39,826 nucleotides of DNA from an uncultured Desulfobacterium sp. (GCA_900258555.1 LT984854.1:1145705-1185530), one strand, 5' to 3'. Shown: positions 16,029 to 23,086, counted from the first letter of the stretch. The notes: generated by a model not told the origin, from the letters alone. Numbers and translations: made by a program.

Positions 16029-16195
16029 CCACAGACCCACACAGACTCACATGGACATTTTGTCCGGCCAACATGGCCGAACAAAAAATGCAGTCGCTTC
16101 GCGACAGAACTTTACTTTGCCCGAAGGGCATGCCATTTTCCGTCGAGCATGTCGCTCGACGGAAATGTCCGTGTAAGTCTGTGTGGGTCTGTGGC
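16028..16195. repeat. Structured repeat element, 33-bp inverted ends and four hairpins
   Basis: Ends at 16028-16060 and 16163-16195 are inverted repeats with about two mismatches; the outer 19 bp (GCCACAGACCCACACAGAC) are perfect. Between them lie four successive hairpins: TTGTCCGGCC/GGCCGAACAA with one mismatch; GTCGC-TTC-GCGAC; TGCCC-GAA-GGGCA; and TTCCGTCGAGC-ATGTC-GCTCGACGGAA. It fills the gap exactly from the last base of the ligase stop to 27 nt before the dehydrogenase ATG. Non-coding. Confidence 0.8.
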
Positions 16196-16222
16196 TAATA
16201 AAAAAATCAGGAGGATGATTTA

Positions 16223-17863
16223 ATGCAACATTCCGTAAGCCCGGATGGCGAAAAATTCAAGCTGCCGGAAGAAGATGATTATACCAGTGAATATGACAGG
16301 CTCTTAAATCTGGTGACTGCCCGGAGAAAAGAGGGCAAGGAAATAGTTGTGGTCATGGGCCTTGGTTTTGTGGGTGCTGTGATGGCCGGCGTTGTGGCAG
16401 ACTCTGTTGACAAAAAAACAGGCGAACCGAAAAAATTTGTAATAGGCATGCAGAGGCCAAGCACCAGGAGCTACTGGAAGATCCCTTTATTTAACAGGGG
16501 GATATCGCCTGTTACTGCTGAAGACCCTGAAGTGGCACCTATGATTGAACGATGTGTAAATCAGAAAAAGACCCTTACCGCTACATTTACATATGATGTC
16601 CTTGGCCTTGCAGATGTCCTTGTTGTGGATGTCCAGTGTGATTTTCTCAAGCAGGAATTGGGAAATCTTAAGAGCGGACACGCGGACATAAGCGCCCTTG
16701 AGCAGAGCTTCAAGATAATTGGGGAAAGGATAGATCCCAGGTGTCTGGTATTAATCGAGACAACTGTACCCCCTGGGACAACGGAATATATCGCCCATCC
16801 TCTGATAAAAAAGGCCTTTGACAAACGCAATATCAAAGAAGAGCCCCTGCTGGCCCACAGCTACGAAAGGGTGATGCCCGGCAGAAACTATGTCAGTTCT
16901 GTAAGGGATTTCTGGCGTGTATGCAGTGGAATCAATGATGAAAGCCGAAAAAAAGTGACCAGATTTCTTTCAGAGGTCTTGAATGTTGAGAACTATCCCC
17001 TGACAGTCCTTGACAGGCCCATTGAAAGCGAGACATGTAAGATAGTGGAAAACAGCTACAGGGCGACCATACTGTCCTTTCTGGATGAATGGAGCGTTTT
17101 TTCCGAGACCAACGGCGTTGACCTGATGAAGGTAATAAGCGCCATCAAGGTGCGGCCCACCCATAACAATATCATTTTCCCCGGTCCCGGCATCGGCGGA
17201 TATTGCCTTCCCAAGGATGGGGGGCTAGGGATGTGGGCCTATAAACACCTGTTGGGATTTGAGAGGGATCTATTTAAAATTACAGCAGAGGCCATTAATA
17301 TCAATGATACAAGGGCGCTTCGCGCGGCGCAGCTTGTACGCGATGCCTTAAGAAACATGGGCTATATTGTCGCTTCCTCCGAGGTTACTGTCCTTGGTGC
17401 ATCTTATCGTGAGGATGTGGGTGACACCCGTTACAGCGGATCAGAGATCATCGTCCGTAAATTGACGGAGATGGGCGCGGAGGTAAAGGCCCATGATCCC
17501 TACGTACAGCACTGGTGGGAGCTTGAAAATCAGGCATCATACCCTGCGGTAGGCGCCAGTTGGTCAAGGTTTTTCCGCAACCAGGAGCACCTGAACGAAT
17601 TCCGTATGACCCCTGACCTCGCCGATGCCCTGCGGGGCGCTGACGCTGTTGTATTTGCAGTCAGGCACCAGGAATATCTGGGACTAGACCCTGAAAAGGT
17701 AGTTGAGATGATCGGAAAGCCCGCAGCCATTATTGATTGCTTCGGAATACTGGATGATGCCGGGATAGAAAGGTATTTTGAGCTGGGATGCGAGGTAAAA
17801 GGCCTTGGCCGTGGACATATCCAGAGGATAAAGGATGCGGTTCGTAAGAGAAAGAAGTCCTGA
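16223..17863 (+). CDS. Nucleotide-sugar dehydrogenase, divergent long form
   Basis: UDP-glucose/GDP-mannose dehydrogenase superfamily, 546 residues against the usual ~430-450. It has a ~40-residue N-terminal extension. Rossmann motif is GLGFVG (46-51); TTVPPGTTEYIAHPL, SYERVMPG, ESETCKIVENSYRATILSF and the catalytic-cysteine block GPGIGGYCLPKDGG follow in order. The C-terminal UDP-binding-like domain ends LGRGH. After the second beta strand the usual acidic Asp that binds the NAD ribose is absent (IGMQRPSTRSYW), so cofactor preference may differ. Probably oxidises an NDP-hexose to a uronic acid for the polymer. AGGAGGATG gives a clear ribosome site. Confidence 0.87.
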   Translation: MQHSVSPDGEKFKLPEEDDYTSEYDRLLNLVTARRKEGKEIVVVMGLGFVGAVMAGVVADSVDKKTGEPKKFVIGMQRPSTRSYWKIPLFNRGISPVTAEDPEVAPMIERCVNQKKTLTATFTYDVLGLADVLVVDVQCDFLKQELGNLKSGHADISALEQSFKIIGERIDPRCLVLIETTVPPGTTEYIAHPLIKKAFDKRNIKEEPLLAHSYERVMPGRNYVSSVRDFWRVCSGINDESRKKVTRFLSEVLNVENYPLTVLDRPIESETCKIVENSYRATILSFLDEWSVFSETNGVDLMKVISAIKVRPTHNNIIFPGPGIGGYCLPKDGGLGMWAYKHLLGFERDLFKITAEAININDTRALRAAQLVRDALRNMGYIVASSEVTVLGASYREDVGDTRYSGSEIIVRKLTEMGAEVKAHDPYVQHWWELENQASYPAVGASWSRFFRNQEHLNEFRMTPDLADALRGADAVVFAVRHQEYLGLDPEKVVEMIGKPAAIIDCFGILDDAGIERYFELGCEVKGLGRGHIQRIKDAVRKRKKS

Positions 17864-17927
17864 AGACCAGTGGACTAATCCGATGGATACAGACAACCGT
17901 TTCTAATAGTCTATAATTCCTGAGTGT

Positions 17928-17946
17928 GTCCATGTGAGTCTGTGGC
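17928..17946 (+). repeat. Solo intergenic repeat, variant copy
   Basis: GTCCATGTGAGTCTGTGGC matches the right end of the element family with one internal unit (TGTGGGTC) missing. It ends 18 nt before the ATG at 17965, the same distance as at 14073 and 18802. Confidence 0.55.
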
Positions 17947-17964
17947 TAACAATTGGAAACAAAT

Positions 17965-18528
17965 ATGTCGCCAAATCCAATAGTCATTGCACTTGCTTCC
18001 ATTACGGAGTTTTTTGCAAAGATGGGTATCCCTTATATGGTATTCGGCGGCATAGCCAACAGTATTTACGGTAATCCCAGACAAACATTTGATATAGATA
18101 TAAAGCTCGTTTTGGAAAAGGATATTAATCCTTTTCTTGAAGAGATAACTAAAATTGGAAGAATTGTCCCAGAAGATCCAAAAGAATTCCTCTCAGAGAC
18201 AAATGTCCTGCCTGTTGATATTCATAGCGTCAGGGTGGATCTTGTGGTTGCTGAATTACCTTTTGAAAAAGAAGCAATTCGGAGAAGCCAGCTAATAAAC
18301 TTTTTTGGTGTTGAGGTAAAGGTGTGTACACCTGAGGACCTTATTATCCAGAAGGCAGTATCAGTTCGAGAGAAAGACTGGGTGGACATTAAATACATCA
18401 TTGAAAATCTTAAAAATGACTTGGACTGGGATTACTTGCTTGGACACTGCCGAGATCTTGCAGATTTGTTGGAAACTCCAGAAATATTCCATCGCATAAA
18501 GAGATACAGAAATGGATCGGAGAGTTAA
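17965..18528 (+). CDS. Nucleotidyltransferase-fold protein (DUF6036-like)
   Basis: Small polymerase-beta-type nucleotidyltransferase, about 187 residues from ATG 17965 (a TTG at 17953 is less likely). The signature VFGGIANSIYGNPRQTFDIDIKL provides the GG motif and the paired acidic DxD; a further DLVVAELPF strand and VCTPEDLIIQKAVSVREKDWVD fit the AbiEii/DUF6036-like families. Such proteins usually form toxin-antitoxin-like pairs with a small neighbour, here the overlapping ORF at 18512. It separates the dehydrogenase from the EpsI/exosortase pair and is bracketed by two same-orientation repeat copies. Function as a toxin is inferred. Confidence 0.78.
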   Translation: MSPNPIVIALASITEFFAKMGIPYMVFGGIANSIYGNPRQTFDIDIKLVLEKDINPFLEEITKIGRIVPEDPKEFLSETNVLPVDIHSVRVDLVVAELPFEKEAIRRSQLINFFGVEVKVCTPEDLIIQKAVSVREKDWVDIKYIIENLKNDLDWDYLLGHCRDLADLLETPEIFHRIKRYRNGSES

Positions 18529-18805
18529 AGTTCTTCGTAACAAAATGCAAAGATACAATGAATGGGAAGCTGACAATCGCCGGATGCTTCCCATTGAAAA
18601 CCGCCTGGAGCAGTTCGCTGCTCTTTATGATTTGAAGAATATGTATGCAGATGAAACTGTAAATCAATTGCATGAAGAACATTTAAACAGCCTTATTAAT
18701 ATAACTGGAAGATTGAAGAAGTATAATTTAATGATTAGGCCAGGCCAACAAAATGTCAATGTGTGTCCGTGTATGTCTGTGGCTGACCCAGCCAGAATCC
18801 TATGA
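18512..18805 (+). CDS. Small partner protein of the nucleotidyltransferase, repeat-derived C terminus
   Basis: Ninety-seven codons overlapping the preceding gene by 17 bp, implying coupling. Residues 1-77 are charged and helical (MQRYNEWEADNRRMLPIENR, HEEHLNSLINITGRLKKYN); no family is recognised. From about residue 78 the frame runs into the intergenic repeat (18755-18783), giving an odd Cys/Val-rich tail with VNVCPCMSVAD, and it stops 4 bp inside epsI. The native stop was probably lost when the repeat inserted. By position it would be antitoxin or accessory to the nucleotidyltransferase; this is inference. Confidence 0.55.
   Translation: MDRRVKVLRNKMQRYNEWEADNRRMLPIENRLEQFAALYDLKNMYADETVNQLHEEHLNSLINITGRLKKYNLMIRPGQQNVNVCPCMSVADPARIL
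18755..18783 (+). repeat. Intergenic repeat copy within gene 3' end
   Basis: Variant right-hand end finishing GTATGTCTGTGGC, preceded by GGCCAACAAAATGTC, which matches the hairpin arm of the complete elements. It lies inside the end of the ORF at 18512 and finishes 18 nt before the ATG of the EpsI gene. Confidence 0.55.
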
Positions 18806-19479
18806 CGCAAGGAATAAAGCCTTCTTCAATTTCCTTTAGCCGTGCCCTATTGGCCTCAGCCATGATGCTAATTACCCTGTTAGTTGTAAACTATTTCGTT
18901 CTATTCAAAGAGGTTAATCCTATAAAACCCCTTGCAGAATTCCCGACCCGAATAGGATCATGGTCAGGAAAGGTGGACCATTTTGAACAGAGAATATATG
19001 ATATCCTGGGTGTTGATGATGCCTTTTTGTGCGATTATCGGCTTCCGGATGGCGGACAAATACAATTGTATATCGGTTACTATATGAGTCAAAGGCAAGG
19101 AGACATGATCCATTCCCCTAAGCACTGTATGCCCGGCGCCGGTTGGGACATCACAAAAACTTCAATAGAGCCTTTAAGCGTGCCGGGAACAAACCCGGCC
19201 AGGAAACACATCATAAGACTTATCCTGGAAAAGGATGGTAAAAAGCAGGTGGCCCTTTACTGGTTCCAGTCCAGAGGTCGTATTATTTCATCCGAATACT
19301 GGGAAAAGGTGTATCTTGTATGGGATGCGATTATTAAGCATCGGACGGACGGATCATTTGTGCGTCTCATCTCACCAATAATTGAAGATGAAGCTGAAAC
19401 AACAAGGGATATGACTCAATTTGCTAAAGAGCTTTTTCCAATACTTGATCAATTCCTACCGGGATCGGAAGCCTCTTAG
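18802..19479 (+). CDS. EpsI-family exosortase-associated protein, first copy
   Basis: EpsI/DUF3485 protein of 225 residues. One N-terminal membrane helix (ALLASAMMLITLLVVNYFV) anchors a periplasmic domain with conserved FLCDYRL, IQLYIGYYMSQRQGDMIHSP and HCMPGAGWD, the HSP..C.PG.GW core of the family. EpsI domains are found either fused to or beside exosortases in EPS loci; biochemical role is unsettled. Gene order here is epsI then exosortase (19495), 15 bp apart. The start ATG overlaps the previous ORF by 4 bp and lies 18 nt after a repeat. Confidence 0.9.
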   Translation: MTQGIKPSSISFSRALLASAMMLITLLVVNYFVLFKEVNPIKPLAEFPTRIGSWSGKVDHFEQRIYDILGVDDAFLCDYRLPDGGQIQLYIGYYMSQRQGDMIHSPKHCMPGAGWDITKTSIEPLSVPGTNPARKHIIRLILEKDGKKQVALYWFQSRGRIISSEYWEKVYLVWDAIIKHRTDGSFVRLISPIIEDEAETTRDMTQFAKELFPILDQFLPGSEAS

Positions 19480-19494
19480 AAAGGATTAACAGGT

Positions 19495-20343
19495 TTGGTC
19501 CGACTGAAAATGATCAAAACTTGGCTTTCTATAATAATTCTGGTCTTTTCTTTTTTCGGACTTTATCATGATATAATTTTCAAACTGGTGCAGGACTGGA
19601 TATCCGACGACAATTACTCCCATGGCTTTTTAATCCCCATCATAGCAGCCTATCTTGTGTGGCAGCGAAAAGAAAGGCTCTCAATAATCCAGGCTAGGCC
19701 GTCAAATGCAGGTATGATCATCTTTCTTGGAGGCCTTTTTATTTTTCTTTTCTCATACATCGGCGCTGAACTTTTCACCATGCGATTTTCCATGCTGATC
19801 GTCATCTTTGGTCTGGTTGCTTTTCTCATGGGGATTGAATTTGGAAAAGCAGCGTTGATTCCAGTGGCGTATCTAGTCTTTATGATCCCCATTCCGGCCA
19901 TTATCTGGAATAAACTCGCCTTTCCGTTAAAGCTGTTCGCAACAAAGATGGCTGTGGGTACAATAGGTCTGCTTAACATCCCTGTTTATCGTGAGGGAAA
20001 CATTATTCATCTGAGTAATACTACACTCCAGGTGGTGGATGCCTGCTCAGGCATGCGCTCTCTTGCTTCGCTTTTAGCCTTGAGCGCCGCCTTTGCCTTT
20101 ATTACGAATCATTCGAAAACAAGGAAGTGGTTGCTATTTATTTCAGCGATACCAATTGCCATCTTTCTGAACATTGTCCGGCTGTCCGTTACCGCTGTGT
20201 TGGCTCAACACTACGGCCCCCAGTCTGCAGAGGGGTTTTTGCACGAGTTCTCCGGCCTATTCGTTTTCGCCTTTGCAATCCTTTGCCTGTATCTTGTGCA
20301 CGCCGCCCTTCAGAAACTATCTCCTGTGCCTCATCATGCGTGA
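19495..20343 (+). CDS. Exosortase, first copy
   Basis: Polytopic inner-membrane cysteine transpeptidase-like enzyme that processes C-terminal sorting signals of exported proteins. It has 282 residues and about eight hydrophobic helices. The catalytic triad is visible as Cys184 (VVDACSGMRS), Arg229 (NIVRLSV) and His250 (FLHEFSG). The family opening YSHGFLIPIIAAYLVWQRK and the EGNIIHL turn are typical of exosortases near XrtA. Start TTG 19495 is supported by AAAGGA 8 nt upstream; ATG 19510 is the alternative. Forms a pair with the EpsI gene just upstream. No PEP-CTERM substrate gene is visible in the window. Confidence 0.93.
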   Translation: MVRLKMIKTWLSIIILVFSFFGLYHDIIFKLVQDWISDDNYSHGFLIPIIAAYLVWQRKERLSIIQARPSNAGMIIFLGGLFIFLFSYIGAELFTMRFSMLIVIFGLVAFLMGIEFGKAALIPVAYLVFMIPIPAIIWNKLAFPLKLFATKMAVGTIGLLNIPVYREGNIIHLSNTTLQVVDACSGMRSLASLLALSAAFAFITNHSKTRKWLLFISAIPIAIFLNIVRLSVTAVLAQHYGPQSAEGFLHEFSGLFVFAFAILCLYLVHAALQKLSPVPHHA

Positions 20344-20415
20344 CAAGATAAAAACAGTATTCATACAGGATTAATGGGACATATTGCTGATTGTTATTTC
20401 ACCGCCCGCTTCGCT

Positions 20416-20436
20416 AGAGACGCAGAGAGTGCAGAG
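20416..20436 (+). repeat. GACGCAGAG-type repeat fragment
   Basis: The stretch contains GAGACGCAGAGAGTGCAGAG, a second type of intergenic repeat word related to CGCAGAT and CTCTGCGG units elsewhere in the window. The surrounding 224-bp gap (20344-20567) holds no gene; a CGTGAATCCGTGAAATCT word lies just before the next start. Confidence 0.4.
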
Positions 20437-20567
20437 AAATCTTGTTTTTTTGCCTTGCTGATGCAGGCCGGAATAAAACAATTCCTTAGTGTCCTCTTTT
20501 TATTCGTATCAAAAAGTTCGCAAGCTCTACTTATTACGTGAATCCGTGAAATCTGGTTGTGACCCTC

Positions 20568-21062
20568 ATGGAACTTGATTATAGACGTTTTTTTAAAGGA
20601 ATCAGCAAAGAACGCATTGATTACTTGGTGGTAGGAGGCTTGGCGGTCAATTTACACGGAATTCCTCGCATGACTTATGACATTGATCTGATGATCTTAC
20701 TGGATACAGAGAATATAATAAGACTCATTAGGGTATTAAAGCGCTGGGGATATTCCCCGAGAGTGCCGGTCCAGGCGGAAGAGTTGGCTGATAAAAAAAA
20801 GAGAGAGACCTGGATTAGAGAGAAAAATATGAAGGCTTTCACATTTATCAATGACAAAGAGCCCCTTGGTGAAATAGATCTGATTATTGATTCCCCGATT
20901 CCATATAACTTATTGAGAGAAAGGGCTGTTTTATTTAATATCGCAGGAGTGGAGGTGCCGGTTATCTCGATATCCGATCTTATTGCGCTAAAAGCCCTAT
21001 CTGGTCGGAAACAGGATCTGTCGGATATTGAACACCTGAGGACTATTATCGAAAAGGGATGA
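20568..21062 (+). CDS. Nucleotidyltransferase-fold protein, intact copy
   Basis: About 164 residues from ATG 20568 (GTG 20559 also possible). DYLVVGGLAVNLHGIPRMTY followed by DIDLMI is the GG...DxD nucleotidyltransferase signature; a further acidic strand is LGEIDLIID, and VPVISISDLIALKALSGRKQ closes the domain, as in AbiEii/DUF6036-like toxins. Its last 105 bp plus the small ORF downstream are duplicated at 25161-25456. The two-gene unit (20568, 21072) is probably a toxin-antitoxin-like cassette. Unrelated to EPS enzymology. Confidence 0.78.
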   Translation: MELDYRRFFKGISKERIDYLVVGGLAVNLHGIPRMTYDIDLMILLDTENIIRLIRVLKRWGYSPRVPVQAEELADKKKRETWIREKNMKAFTFINDKEPLGEIDLIIDSPIPYNLLRERAVLFNIAGVEVPVISISDLIALKALSGRKQDLSDIEHLRTIIEKG

Positions 21063-21256
21063 GAAATAATCATGGGTGACTGCAAAAGAGGCTTCACCTA
21101 TTCTGTAGATCCGGAGCAATTGAAGCGGTATGGCAAATGGCCGTTGGAACGGCGTCTAAGGTGGCTCTTTTGGGGCAACAAAATGAGAAAAAGCCTGCCC
21201 CCTAAAACCATCTCAATCCAAGAAGCATTCCGACGCGGAGAGATATAGAAGATAGC
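20958..21256 (+). repeat. Segmental duplication, copy A (about 0.3 kb)
   Basis: From the codon for Val in VISISDL of the nucleotidyltransferase to just past the stop of the small ORF, the sequence matches 25161-25456 at roughly 95% by eye (about a dozen substitutions and a 3-nt gap). Direct orientation, 4.2 kb apart. Copy A has both reading frames intact. Confidence 0.93.
21072..21248 (+). CDS. Small basic protein, partner of the nucleotidyltransferase
   Basis: A 58-codon gene starting 9 bp after the nucleotidyltransferase stop, with GGATGAG overlapping that stop as ribosome site. The product is basic and aromatic: MGDCKRGFTYSVDPEQLKRY near the start, then GKWPLERRLRWLFWGNKMRK and QEAFRRGEI. 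No family is named with confidence. Its retention next to the nucleotidyltransferase, and the joint duplication of both, suggest a functional two-gene unit such as an antitoxin or adaptor. In the second copy the frame is broken by a stop at codon 34. Confidence 0.6.
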   Translation: MGDCKRGFTYSVDPEQLKRYGKWPLERRLRWLFWGNKMRKSLPPKTISIQEAFRRGEI

Positions 21257-21423
21257 TATGCCCTGGTGCGCCTGTGGAGGCGAAAGAATCTGCGAAAGTC
21301 CGTGAAATCTGCGGATATATTTTTTTGTGAACAATCAGACTAACACCCTTTGAAATTCAGGTCATTGAAGATGCGACCTATTCTCTTGACTCCGGTGCAT
21401 CACTTAACCCTTAATCCTTATGA

Positions 21424-21711
21424 ATGATGGAAAGTAAACTGTCTATTGATTTGATTCTTGCCAAACGGGCTGTTTGGGATATGGCCTTAGAGCCGGAAGA
21501 TTTTCTAAAGATCGTTCGCGGTGAGTTGAGTGTTGATTGGCCATCACGGCCATTTTGTGTGGCGCGGCTTCTTGAAAGTGCAAGCTGGTATGATGTCGTA
21601 AGGATATTATCTCCACAGGAAATTTGTTCCATGTGGCCGGAGGCGAAGCATTTTGTTCGTTCAAAATCTATAAAACTCGGAATGGAATATGCCTGCCGAG
21701 TATTACACTAA
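21424..21711 (+). CDS. Putative antitoxin-like partner of AbiEii-type protein
   Basis: Ninety-five residues, helical (LSIDLILAKRAVWDMALEPE; SWYDVVRILSPQEICSMWPE). It overlaps the next gene by 23 bp, a common arrangement for a non-catalytic protein paired with an AbiEii-type nucleotidyltransferase. No DNA-binding motif is evident by eye, so antitoxin activity is inferred from position only. Starts at ATG 21424 or the adjacent ATG 21427. The 175-bp gap upstream has no gene and contains a GAAAGTCCGTGAAATCTGCGG repeat-like word near 21292. Confidence 0.55.
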   Translation: MMESKLSIDLILAKRAVWDMALEPEDFLKIVRGELSVDWPSRPFCVARLLESASWYDVVRILSPQEICSMWPEAKHFVRSKSIKLGMEYACRVLH

Positions 21712-22180
21712 TATCCTATATCCCCTGCAAAACCAAGTATTGGCTATTTTCCGCAAAACGCCTTTTTACCTAACGGGTGGCACGGCCCTATCCCGGGGTT
21801 ATTACCAACACCGTTATTCGGATGATCTTGACCTTTTCGTCAATGGCAATCAAGAGTTTGATGGATTGGTCAACAGCGTTCTCCCGAAACTTCGCGCAGT
21901 GTTTCATCCTGTGGAGATTGTTACCCGTGAGGAGTCATTCTGCCGTCTGTTTGTCGCACAGGAGCAACTAAAAATCGAAATAATCAATGATGTGGCCTCT
22001 CATATCGGGTTGATCGTTGAACACCCGGAGTTAGGTCGTCTTGATTCCCGTGAAAATATTCTTGCTAACAAAATTACGGTTTTTATTGATCGCGCATTAC
22101 CGAAAGACATAGTGGTCATTTATTATTTGCTAAAAGACGGGCTTTCCCTGAAACAAGCTCTTACCGACAGACAGGTGTAG
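21689..22180 (+). CDS. AbiEii/AbiGii-type nucleotidyltransferase (putative toxin)
   Basis: A 163-residue protein with the AbiEii signature FYLTGGTALSRGYYQHRYSD followed by DLDLFV: GGTAL, the conserved Arg/Ser and DLD acidic pair of the nucleotidyltransferase site. Later motifs LKIEIINDVASHIG and SRENILANKITVFIDRALPK with DIVVIYYL are also typical. Members of this family act as type IV-like toxins by nucleotidylating or otherwise disabling cellular targets. The partner at 21424 overlaps it; a DUF2283 gene follows 9 bp downstream. One of four nucleotidyltransferase units between the dehydrogenase and the second exosortase. Confidence 0.85.
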   Translation: MPAEYYTNILYPLQNQVLAIFRKTPFYLTGGTALSRGYYQHRYSDDLDLFVNGNQEFDGLVNSVLPKLRAVFHPVEIVTREESFCRLFVAQEQLKIEIINDVASHIGLIVEHPELGRLDSRENILANKITVFIDRALPKDIVVIYYLLKDGLSLKQALTDRQV

Positions 22181-22189
22181 GGAAATATA

Positions 22190-22399
22190 ATGGGGGATTT
22201 TGGTGTGTATTACGACGAGAAAAGGGATGTCCTTTATTTTGGCAAAGAAGGACAAGAAGAAGAATGCATGGAACTTGCACCCGGTGTGAACGTCGAGCTT
22301 GACGATTCAGGGCAGGTAATCGGCCTTGAGATTTTTGACGCCGCTAGCCGATTCCGTCATGTGATCAAGCCTATGGAGCAAAGAATAGAAGCAGCATAA
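22190..22399 (+). CDS. DUF2283 family protein
   Basis: Sixty-nine residues with the DUF2283 pattern: GVYYDEKRDVLYFGKEG, then APGVNVELDDSGQVIGLEIF and DAASRF. The family is small, widespread, often located beside toxin-antitoxin genes, and of unknown function. AGGGA about 8 nt before the ATG, and 9 bp after the AbiEii-type gene, so it is likely the third gene of that cassette. Confidence 0.82.
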   Translation: MGDFGVYYDEKRDVLYFGKEGQEEECMELAPGVNVELDDSGQVIGLEIFDAASRFRHVIKPMEQRIEAA

Positions 22400-22524
22400 G
22401 AAAAGACCCACAAAGTTGGGCCCATATGGTGAATAACACGGATTGAAGCAGACCTTTCGTGCCAGATCTGGAATTAATGATGACTGGTACCGGCTAAAGG
22501 AGACGACTGCAAGCAAAAAGTATA

Positions 22525-22561
22525 CTGTCCTCTGCCTTCTGTCTTAAACGTTTCTGGTGAA
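22525..22561 (+). repeat. Direct repeat left of the four-helix-bundle gene
   Basis: A CTGTCCTCTGCCTTCTGTC-type sequence ending TTTCTGGTGAA. It matches 23048-23086 in direct orientation at about 35 of 39 positions. Pieces of a third copy (TCCGTCCTCTGG, TATGCGGTGAAC) lie at about 22585-22617. Confidence 0.7.
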
Positions 22562-22659
22562 AAATGTCTTGCTTGTATCTGATCTCCGTCCTCTGGCAAC
22601 TGGTCTATGCGGTGAACAATCAAAGAGGTCAGATATCTCTGAGGCCGGTAATCGGGAGA

Positions 22660-23037
22660 ATGATAATCAAATCCGCTAAAGATTTAAGAGCATATAAACT
22701 CGCCTACGAATTGGCGACGGAAATATACAAGATCAGTAAGCAATGGCCGGTTGAAGAGAGATACTCTCTTACCGATCAAATCAGGAGGGCATCTCGATCC
22801 GTATGTAGCAATTTAAGGGAAGCCTGGGCGAAGAGGAGATACGAAGCGCACTTTGTAAGTAAATTAACCGATGCGGACGGAGAGAATAACGAAACTGACA
22901 CATGGCTGAATTTTGCGCTGGATTGCGGCTACATAAGTAAAGAAGACCATAAACGATTAAGCAGCCAGTGTGCGGGGATCGGAAGGATGCTAGGCGCAAT
23001 GCTAAAGAACCCGGAGAGCTTCTTGCCGAAGTCCTGA
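22660..23037 (+). CDS. Four-helix-bundle protein (23S rRNA intervening-sequence type)
   Basis: One hundred and twenty-five residues from ATG 22660. The diagnostic pattern is DLRAYKLAYELATEIYKIS, then YSLTDQIRRASRSVCSNLRE with AWAKRRYEA, and LNFALDCGYIS. The frame is open back to 22564, but that extension consists of repeat sequence, so the internal ATG is preferred. The family was first found inside 23S rRNA intervening sequences and is common as a lone gene in environmental bacteria; function unknown. Direct repeats flank it at 22525-22561 and 23048-23086, marking it as a separate cassette within the accessory zone. Confidence 0.87.
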   Translation: MIIKSAKDLRAYKLAYELATEIYKISKQWPVEERYSLTDQIRRASRSVCSNLREAWAKRRYEAHFVSKLTDADGENNETDTWLNFALDCGYISKEDHKRLSSQCAGIGRMLGAMLKNPESFLPKS

Positions 23038-23047
23038 CCTCCGACTT

Positions 23048-23086
23048 CTGTCCTCTGTCTTCTGTCCTAAACGTCTCTGCGGTGAA
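23048..23086 (+). repeat. Direct repeat right of the four-helix-bundle gene
   Basis: CTGTCCTCTGTCTTCTGTC followed by CTAAACGTCTCTGCGGTGAA; direct counterpart of 22525-22561. It begins 10 bp after the stop of the four-helix-bundle gene. Confidence 0.7.

Noticed and set aside
13940-16195. Repeats as a CRISPR array
   Set aside because: Copies are irregularly spaced, occur in both orientations, have genes between them and no uniform spacers; no cas genes are present.
13940-18783. Repeats as integron attC sites with a cassette array
   Set aside because: No integrase is visible, genes are not uniformly one per site, and the canonical GTTRRRY/RYYYAAC core pair is not found at the ends.
22564-22659. 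N-terminal extension of the four-helix-bundle protein
   Set aside because: The stretch is made of repeat words (CCGTCCTCTGG, GCGGTGAAC), and the family normally starts at the internal ATG.
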